The notes below the pieces were generated by a model. It was not told the DNA's origin. It saw only the letters and a program-made list of their open reading frames with translations, and ran no database searches. Positions 7,340 to 11,581 of a stretch of 11,581 nt of DNA are shown in pieces; position 1 is the first letter of the stretch; the number at the start of each line of letters is the position of its first letter. Origin of the DNA: Deltaproteobacteria bacterium (GTDB lineage Bacteria > Desulfobacterota > Binatia > DP-6). The DNA lies in assembly GCA_005879205.1 (NCBI GenBank), contig VBLD01000092.1, forward strand, positions 1-11,581, given 5' to 3'. Both the position numbers and the translations under genes were made by a program.

Positions 7340-7364
7340 ATAGCCCGGCGAGATACGCCGACAA
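7337..7364 (-). promoter_or_regulatory. Sigma70-like promoter for the yceD-rpmF-fabD... operon
   Basis: On the minus strand, TTGTCG (7364-7359, 4 of 6 to consensus) is followed after 16 bases by TATAGT (7342-7337, 5 of 6). Transcription would begin near 7330, giving a leader of about 25 bases before the yceD ATG at 7306. It sits in the only gap, 74 bases long, between lpxD and yceD. It is the best AT-containing promoter match I found in this GC-rich window. Confidence 0.55.
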
Positions 7365-7378
7365 AGGGCGGCCGCCCT
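7362..7378 (-). terminator. Possible weak terminator or operator: 14-base perfect palindrome after lpxD
   Basis: AGGGCGGCCGCCCT at 7365-7378 is a perfect palindrome that begins 3 bases after the lpxD stop codon. On the lpxD strand it ends in a short T run (CCCTTTG). The T tract is too short for a convincing intrinsic terminator. The palindrome abuts the -35 box of the yceD promoter, so it could equally be a binding site. Confidence 0.35.
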
Positions 7379-7380
7379 GC

Positions 7381-8418
7381 TCACACGTCCCCGTCGGCGG
7401 ACTCGTCCGCGGCCGAGATCCCGAGCGCCCGCTCCGCCCGGCGCAGGCGCCGGAAGAGGCCGGGTAGGCGGGGCATGCACGCCGATGCGCGCCGCCACTC
7501 GCGCACCTCGACGGCGGGATAGCCCGCGTACGTCCCACCCGCGGGCACGTCCCGACGGACGCCGGACTGGGCGCCGATTCGCGCACCATCACCGACGTTC
7601 AGGTGGCCCGCCGAGCCCGCTTGCCCGCCGAGCATCACTCGCGCTCCGAGGGTCGTGCTGCCGGCCAGACCCACCTGCGCCGCGATCAGACAATGCGGCC
7701 CGATGCGGCAGCCGTGCCCCACCATCACCAGGTTGTCGATCTTCGTGCCACGGCCCACGACCGTCGTGCCGAGCGTCGCACGGTCGATCGTGGTGTTGGC
7801 GCCGATCTCGACGTCGTTCTCGACCACCACGGTGCCGACCTGCGGGATCTTGCGGTTGCCCTCGGCGAGGGGCAGGAAGCCGAAGCCGTCGCTGCCGATC
7901 ACCACGCCGGCGTGCAGCGTGACGCGGTCGCCGATGCGCACGCCTTCCCGCACCACCGCGTGCGCACGCGCCGTGAACGCGTCGCCGATGCGGACGTCTC
8001 GGTAGATGACGACGTGCGCATCGAGCACCGCGCCGCGGCCGATCTCCACGCGCTCGCCGACCACGACGTACGGTCCGATGGCGGCCTCGGGACCGATCGC
8101 GGCGCTGGCCGCGACGATCGCCGTCGGATGAATGCCGGGCGCCGGCCGCGACGGCGGATGGAAGAGCTCGACTGCGGCGACGAACGCGGCATACGGCTCG
8201 GCGCTGCGCAGCGAGGGCATCGGCACGTCGGGGGCGTCGGGCGGGAGCAGCACCGCGGCCGCGCGCGACGCGCCGAGCGCGCGGGCGTGGCGACGGTCGA
8301 CCACGAACGTGAGCGTACCCGGCGGCGCGTCCTCGATCGCGGCCACGTCCGTGATCTCGACGCCACCGTCGCCTCGCACCTCGCAGCCGAGCGCCCGCGC
8401 GATCTCCGAGAGTTTCAT
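7381..8418 (-). CDS. lpxD: UDP-3-O-(3-hydroxyacyl)glucosamine N-acyltransferase (LpxD)
   Basis: Adds the N-linked hydroxyacyl chain from ACP to the lipid A precursor in the cytoplasm. 345 residues. The N-terminal UDP-sugar-binding domain covers about 1-95 and ends in FHPP. It is followed by the left-handed beta-helix of hexapeptide repeats (about 97-290, with many I/V-G-x-x-A/V/T steps). The GSDGFGF motif (175-181), the TTIDRATLG segment and the KIDNLVMVGHGCRIG segment with the likely catalytic base His235 are present. The short C-terminal helical tail is Arg-rich. The ATG at 8418 is preceded by AAGGA. It is unusually isolated: no lpxA, fabZ, bamA or skp neighbour is seen. It shows that the host makes lipid A and uses ACP supplied by the adjacent block. 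Confidence 0.95.
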   Translation of the reverse strand: MKLSEIARALGCEVRGDGGVEITDVAAIEDAPPGTLTFVVDRRHARALGASRAAAVLLPPDAPDVPMPSLRSAEPYAAFVAAVELFHPPSRPAPGIHPTAIVAASAAIGPEAAIGPYVVVGERVEIGRGAVLDAHVVIYRDVRIGDAFTARAHAVVREGVRIGDRVTLHAGVVIGSDGFGFLPLAEGNRKIPQVGTVVVENDVEIGANTTIDRATLGTTVVGRGTKIDNLVMVGHGCRIGPHCLIAAQVGLAGSTTLGARVMLGGQAGSAGHLNVGDGARIGAQSGVRRDVPAGGTYAGYPAVEVREWRRASACMPRLPGLFRRLRRAERALGISAADESADGDV

Positions 8419-8492
8419 GCGGGTCCTTTAGCCGACGCTCGTGGCATCGTCCAACTCTCGCCCGCACACGCGCGGCATGGTAGGAGCGAGGC

Positions 8493-8858
8493 ATGCCGGA
8501 GCCCGACTTCGAGAAGCGCGGCGGCCTCGTGCCGGCGATCGCGCAGGACGCGGCGAGCGGCGAGATCCTGATGGTCGCTTACATGAATCGTGAGGCGTGG
8601 CAGCGGACGCTCGCCACCGGCAAGGCCACCTATTGGAGCACGTCGCGCAACGCGCTCTGGGTGAAGGGCGAGACCTCGGGCCATCTCCAACACGTGCGGG
8701 AGGTCCTGGTCGACTGCGACGCCGACGCCGTCCTCCTGAAGATCGAGCAGGTGGGCGACGTCGCATGCCACCTGGGCTACCGGAGCTGCTTCTTCCGCCG
8801 CGTCGAGGGTGAGGGCTGGCGCGTGATCGACGCGCCCCGCAAAGCGCCGCACGGTTGA
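8493..8858 (+). CDS. hisI: Phosphoribosyl-AMP cyclohydrolase (HisI)
   Basis: Third step of histidine synthesis: opens the purine ring of phosphoribosyl-AMP. 121 residues, the monofunctional length, so HisE is a separate protein. It shows YWSTSRNALWVKGETSG (47-63), DCDAD (74-78, Mg/Zn-binding) and the zinc cysteines Cys75, Cys92 and Cys99 in ACHLGYRSCF. The ATG at 8493 has AGGAG seven bases ahead. It is divergent from lpxD across 74 bases, in which I see no convincing promoter for either gene. It is coupled to hisG by TGATG. Confidence 0.96.
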   Translation: MPEPDFEKRGGLVPAIAQDAASGEILMVAYMNREAWQRTLATGKATYWSTSRNALWVKGETSGHLQHVREVLVDCDADAVLLKIEQVGDVACHLGYRSCFFRRVEGEGWRVIDAPRKAPHG

Positions 8859-9733
8859 TGGAGGTCCTCCGGCTCGGCATCCCGAAGGGCAGCCTCGAGG
8901 CCGCCACGATCGAGCTCTTCCGCCGCTCGGGCTGGAAGATCAACGCCGATGCGCGCAGCTACTTCCCGACCGTCGACGACCCGAGCCTTCGCTGCCTGCT
9001 CGTACGGGCCCAGGAGATGGCCCGCTACGTCGAGAGCGGCACGCTCGACGCCGGCATCACCGGCCGCGACTGGGTCCTCGAGCACGACGCTGACGTGGTC
9101 GTCGCGCACGAGCTGGTCTACTCCAAGACGAGCCTCCGCCCGACGCGCTGGGTGCTGGTCGTCGGCCCCGAATCGTCCGCGCAGCGGCCCGAGGACCTGC
9201 GCGGCGGCCGCATCGCCACCGAGCTGGTCGGCTACACGCGGCGCTGGTTCGCCGAGCGCGGCATCGACGTGCAGATCGAGTTCTCGTGGGGGGCGACCGA
9301 GGCGAAGGTCGCGGAGGGGCTGGTCGACGCGATCGTCGAAGTGACCGAAACGGGCTCGACGATCCGCGCCCACGGGCTCCGCATCGTCTGCGAGCTCTTC
9401 GAGTCCGTTCCCCAGCTGATCGCCAACCGCACCGCCTGGGGCGGCGGGTGGAAGCGGGAGAAGGTCGAGCAGATCGGGCTCCTCCTCGCCGGCGCGCTGC
9501 GCGCCGAGGTCCAGGTCGGCCTCAAGATGAACGTTCCCGCCGGCCGGCTCCAGGAGGTGATCGCCCTCCTTCCCGCCATCACCGCACCGACCGTCTCGAA
9601 CCTCAATGCGACGGATTGGTTCGCGGTCGAGAGCGTCATCGCCGAGGCCACGGTGCGCGACCTGATCCCGCGGCTGCTGCGGGCGGGAGCGGTCGGCATC
9701 ATCGAGTATCCGCTCAACAAGATCGTCGGCTAG
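8858..9733 (+). CDS. hisG: ATP phosphoribosyltransferase, long form (HisG)
   Basis: First, feedback-controlled step of histidine synthesis: joins ATP and PRPP. 291 residues, the long homohexameric type, with its own C-terminal regulatory (ACT/PII-like) domain from about residue 213 to the end, so HisZ is not needed. The catalytic part shows LGIPKGSL at the start, LDAGITGRDWV (63-73) and the PRPP-binding loop VDAIVEVTETGSTIRAHGL (156-174). The ATG at 8858 shares one base with the hisI stop (TGATG), so translation is probably coupled; a TTG just before it is not needed. Only these two his genes are present here, so the rest of the pathway is encoded elsewhere. Confidence 0.96.
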   Translation: MEVLRLGIPKGSLEAATIELFRRSGWKINADARSYFPTVDDPSLRCLLVRAQEMARYVESGTLDAGITGRDWVLEHDADVVVAHELVYSKTSLRPTRWVLVVGPESSAQRPEDLRGGRIATELVGYTRRWFAERGIDVQIEFSWGATEAKVAEGLVDAIVEVTETGSTIRAHGLRIVCELFESVPQLIANRTAWGGGWKREKVEQIGLLLAGALRAEVQVGLKMNVPAGRLQEVIALLPAITAPTVSNLNATDWFAVESVIAEATVRDLIPRLLRAGAVGIIEYPLNKIVG

Positions 9734-9748
9734 CGGCGCCCGGCGCTA
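9731..9748. terminator. Short imperfect inverted repeat between convergent hisG and ferredoxin genes
   Basis: TAGCGGCGCCCGGCGCTA contains the TAG stop of hisG at its left end and the stop of the minus-strand ferredoxin gene (CTA) at its right end, with arms TAGCG and CGCTA. It may fold into a small GC hairpin on both transcripts. No U tract follows on either strand, so the terminator call is weak. Confidence 0.3.
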
Positions 9749-10207
9749 CCCGACGTCGGCGCGGGTGTCGGCAGCGGTTCGGGCGGGAGGAGGCGGATGT
9801 CGCACTGCGGAAGCGTCGGCGGGTTCAGACGGCAGTTGCCGCTCGTTCTCAGTGCCCTGCTCCTGGCCATCGACCTCCACCTTGCCGAGGTACTGGGCCT
9901 GGTTCTCGGGCGACGGATAGATGCAGTCGAACGGGCAGACGTCGATACAAACGCCACAGCCGTTGCAGTTGTCCGGGTGCACGATGGCGATCGGCCGCTC
10001 CTGGCGCTTCAGCACCTTGGTGACGTTCCCGTAGGTGTCGAGGATGGCCTCGTCCGGGCAGATGACGCCGCAGGCGCCGCAGTCGATGCAGAGAGCAGGC
10101 TCGATGAAGAACGCCTTCTTCGGGTCGCCGCTGATCGCATGGGTCGGGCAGCGCTTCTCGCAGGCCGTGCAGCCCGTGCAGTTCTCGGCGACGATCGTGA
10201 AGGGCAT
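9746..10207 (-). CDS. Ferredoxin-type protein with three [4Fe-4S] cluster motifs
   Basis: 153 residues, no signal peptide. Three complete C-x2-C-x2-C-x3-C-P motifs are visible: Cys10/13/16/20, Cys40/43/46/50 and Cys81/84/87/91, with an extra Cys95 after the third. The first two form a bacterial-ferredoxin-like pair; the third sits after a 30-residue linker (VLKRQERPIAIVHPDN). After residue 113 the sequence becomes a 40-residue polar, Pro-rich tail that looks disordered and ends before hisG. The likely role is cytosolic electron transfer, partner unknown. The gene follows the 58-residue membrane protein by 49 bases on the same strand, so the two are probably one unit. The ATG at 10207 gives the usual short lead to the first motif; its ribosome binding site is weak. 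Cluster count is seen directly; function is not assigned. Confidence 0.9.
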   Translation of the reverse strand: MPFTIVAENCTGCTACEKRCPTHAISGDPKKAFFIEPALCIDCGACGVICPDEAILDTYGNVTKVLKRQERPIAIVHPDNCNGCGVCIDVCPFDCIYPSPENQAQYLGKVEVDGQEQGTENERQLPSEPADASAVRHPPPPARTAADTRADVG

Positions 10208-10256
10208 GCTTCAGTGGGTAGCAGAGGCGCGATGCACGGACAAGCAGAACTCGGGC

Positions 10257-10433
10257 CTACTGCTGCATCTCCTTCAGGACCTCGTCCTCGCGGCCCTGCT
10301 CGATGAGGCGGTCGTTGCGCAGCGCCTGGCGGAAGCCGACCCACGTGAAAAAGAGCACCAGGATCAGCATGCCGGCGATCGGGATGTTGTCGGGCTGCAG
10401 AAGGATGTGCAGGAACCGCCCGATCGCCTCCAT
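10257..10433 (-). CDS. 58-residue single-span membrane protein, function unknown
   Basis: A short gene with an ATG at 10433, GGGAG four to five bases ahead, and a TAG stop at 10257-10259. Residues 1-16 (MEAIGRFLHILLQPDN) form an amphipathic lead. Residues 18-35 (about PIAGMLILVLFFTWVGFR) are a single hydrophobic segment, and residues 36-58 are a charged tail rich in Arg, Glu and Asp. Positive residues just after the span suggest the C-terminal tail is cytoplasmic. I do not recognise a named family with certainty. The layout resembles small accessory subunits that accompany respiratory complexes. It lies 49 bases upstream of the ferredoxin gene and 186 bases from the divergent coxBA operon, so a membrane redox role is possible but is inference. 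Confidence 0.8.
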   Translation of the reverse strand: MEAIGRFLHILLQPDNIPIAGMLILVLFFTWVGFRQALRNDRLIEQGREDEVLKEMQQ

Positions 10434-10619
10434 GCGGCTCCCGTACAGCGGCGCTCCGGGAGTGTCAACCGCGGGCTTCCGCTTGCTCCGTCCAGGCCTT
10501 CGCGATAAGAGCCTCGCGATTCCGGGTCATAAATCGACGGATGAACGGTTGGCATTGGCCCGCCGCAATGGGCAGGCGCGGCGAGCGCCGGAGCGGCGGC
10601 CGCGACGGGTAGGAGGGTC
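10434..10619. promoter_or_regulatory. Divergent intergenic region between the membrane protein/ferredoxin unit and coxBA
   Basis: 186 bases that must hold the start signals for both directions. The most AT-rich part is around 10500-10550. I see no convincing -35/-10 pair on either strand: CATAAA at 10529-10534 is only 4 of 6 to a -10 box and lacks a matching -35. It contains two TCGCGA palindromes at 10500-10505 and 10514-10519, spaced by 8 bases. Confidence 0.4.
10500..10519. repeat. Paired TCGCGA palindromes, possible operator
   Basis: TCGCGA occurs at 10500-10505 and 10514-10519, so the sites repeat directly with a 14-base period and also form a dyad. They lie in the divergent control region. 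In a GC-rich genome such 6-mers are common, so the operator reading is tentative. Confidence 0.25.
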
Positions 10620-11288
10620 ATGCTGAGCTGGTGGCTTCCCGAAAACGTCTCGACCTACGGGCCGGACATCGACCGTCTCTTCTACGCCATCTACTACGTC
10701 ACCAACGCCGTCTTCTTCGCCGTCCAGGGAACGCTGATCGCCTTCCTCATCCTCTACCGGCACCGCGAGGGGCGTCGCGCCACCTACACGCACGGCAACA
10801 CCACGCTCGAGATCGTCTGGACGATCATCCCGGCGATCATCCTCGTCGTGCTCGCGTTCGTCAGCCGGGAGACCTGGGCCAACATCAAGGGTCGTGTCCC
10901 GCCCGGCGACGTACTGCTCCAGGTGACGGCCAAGCAGTTCAACTGGGAGGTCGCTTATCCGGGGCCCGACGGCAAGCTCGGCACCGACGACGACTTCACC
11001 CAGGACAACGACGTGCACGTCCCCGTCAACAAGACCGTGCGCATCATTCTCAAGTCGAAGGACGTCATCCACAGCTTCTTCGTACCGAGCCTGCGCTACA
11101 AGCAGGACGCCGTGCCGGGTCACGAGATACCGATCTGGTTCAAGGCGACGAAGCCGGGCAAGTACGAGGTGCCGTGCGCTGAACTGTGCGGCTTCGGCCA
11201 CTCCGGCATGCGCGGCTGGCTCTACGTTCACACGCCCGAGGAGTACGCCGCATGGGCGCGGGAACACCATGCGGGGAGGACACCATGA
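10620..11288 (+). CDS. coxB: Cytochrome c oxidase subunit II (CoxB), CuA type
   Basis: Accepts electrons from cytochrome c through the binuclear CuA centre and passes them to subunit I. 222 residues. Two membrane spans are visible, about residues 24-46 and 64-84. The periplasmic cupredoxin domain follows, with QFNWEV and a full CuA ligand set: His151 (VIHSFFVP), Cys186, Glu188, Cys190, His194 and Met197 (CAELCGFGHSGM). There is no fused cytochrome c domain and no lipoprotein signal. An acidic Gly/Asp insertion (PDGKLGTDDDF, 116-126) resembles a calcium-binding loop. AGGAGG precedes the ATG at 10620 with an unusually short 3-base spacer. Its stop overlaps the coxA ATG by ATGA. Confidence 0.96.
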   Translation: MLSWWLPENVSTYGPDIDRLFYAIYYVTNAVFFAVQGTLIAFLILYRHREGRRATYTHGNTTLEIVWTIIPAIILVVLAFVSRETWANIKGRVPPGDVLLQVTAKQFNWEVAYPGPDGKLGTDDDFTQDNDVHVPVNKTVRIILKSKDVIHSFFVPSLRYKQDAVPGHEIPIWFKATKPGKYEVPCAELCGFGHSGMRGWLYVHTPEEYAAWAREHHAGRTP

Positions 11289-11581
11289 GCGAAGCCGTCA
11301 TCCCTCACGCCGAACCCGGGGCACACGCCGAGCACGAGGTCGGGTTCATCCGGCACTACGTCTTCTCCACCGACCACAAGATGATCGGCAAGCAGTTCCT
11401 CACGCTCGGCCTCTTCGGCCTCCTCATGGGTGGCGTCCTCGCGATGCTGGTGCGCTGGGAGCTGGCTTTTCCCGAGTCGCCGGTGCCGGGCCTCGGGTGG
11501 GTACCCGAGCCGATCATGTTCGGCGGCGTCATCCCGCCGGACACCTACAACGCCTTCTTCACCATGCACGCCACCATCATG
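11285..11581 (+). CDS. coxA: Cytochrome c oxidase subunit I (CoxA), N-terminal part only
   Basis: Catalytic haem-copper subunit that reduces oxygen to water and pumps protons. Only the first 99 codons are in the window; the gene runs off the right edge. Visible are a soluble His-rich N-terminus, the STDHKMIGKQFL segment that precedes the first membrane span (about 37-56), a periplasmic loop (about 60-85), and the start of the second span with FFTMHATIM, where His95 should be a low-spin haem ligand. FFTMHA replaces the commoner MHG. The ATG at 11285 overlaps the coxB stop (ATGA) and has GGGGAGG a few bases ahead, consistent with coupled expression. Confidence 0.95.
   Translation, partial: MSEAVIPHAEPGAHAEHEVGFIRHYVFSTDHKMIGKQFLTLGLFGLLMGGVLAMLVRWELAFPESPVPGLGWVPEPIMFGGVIPPDTYNAFFTMHATIM

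Noticed and set aside
7307..7498. N-terminal extension of YceD
   Set aside because: It overlaps the C-terminus of lpxD and the predicted promoter, and reads as shadow sequence; the ATG at 7306 gives the normal length.
5531..7522. 663-codon plus-strand frame opposite fabD, rpmF and yceD
   Set aside because: It crosses three real genes and an intergenic gap and has no recognisable motif; an effect of GC-rich codon usage.
7603..8571. Plus-strand frame opposite lpxD running into hisI
   Set aside because: Antisense to the beta-helix repeats of LpxD; the repetitive look comes from those repeats.
10548..10562. TTGGCATTGGCCCGC as a possible sigma54 promoter for coxB
   Set aside because: A GG element resembling -24 is present, but GC is not at the right spacing for a -12 element.
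1..11581. CRISPR arrays, insertion sequences, prophage, defence or toxin-antitoxin genes
   Set aside because: No spaced direct repeats, transposase, integrase or related motifs were seen; every recognised gene but two is housekeeping.

Overview
The window is a high-GC, gene-dense, chromosomal housekeeping segment of a Gram-negative bacterium. An LpxD gene implies a lipid A outer membrane, and an aa3-type cytochrome oxidase implies aerobic respiration. The order yceD-rpmF-fabD-fabG-acpP-glyA-nrdR-ribD-ribBA-ribH resembles the long fatty-acid/riboflavin cluster I know from deltaproteobacteria such as Geobacter. I therefore favour a deltaproteobacterium-like lineage (Desulfobacterota, Binatota, Myxococcota or an NC10/Rokubacteria-type relative). 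This placement is inference; no rRNA or phylogenetic marker was examined.

Layout, left to right. Positions 1-7306 hold ten genes, all on the minus strand, so transcription runs from right to left: yceD (DUF177), rpmF, fabD, fabG, acpP, glyA, nrdR, ribD, ribBA and ribH (cut by the window edge). Spacing is tight. nrdR/ribD and ribD/ribBA are joined by 4-base GTGA stop-start overlaps. A sigma70-like promoter lies just upstream of yceD at 7337-7364. lpxD (7381-8418, minus) lies upstream of that promoter. Divergent from lpxD are hisI and hisG (8493-9733, plus), joined by a TGATG overlap. Convergent with hisG is a two-gene minus-strand unit: a 58-residue single-span membrane protein (10257-10433) followed by a ferredoxin with three [4Fe-4S] motifs (9746-10207). 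Divergent from these is coxB-coxA (10620 to the right edge, plus), cytochrome c oxidase subunits II and I, with coxA cut by the edge.

The left block links ribosome and acyl-chain supply (L32, FabD, FabG, ACP), one-carbon metabolism (GlyA), ribonucleotide reductase control (NrdR) and flavin synthesis (RibD, RibBA, RibH). Compared with the Geobacter-like arrangement as I remember it, plsX, fabH, fabF, rpiB and ribE are all missing from their usual places.

The most notable observation is in ribBA. The GTP cyclohydrolase II half looks intact. The DHBP synthase half has lost the acidic REN-EGD active-site loop and the GHTEA motif while keeping the rest of the fold and the TGISAADR segment. It is probably no longer a DHBP synthase. 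I found no CRISPR array, tRNA, rRNA, insertion sequence, prophage or defence gene in the window, and no wholly new multi-gene system. The small membrane protein/ferredoxin pair beside the oxidase operon is the part I could not assign to a named system.
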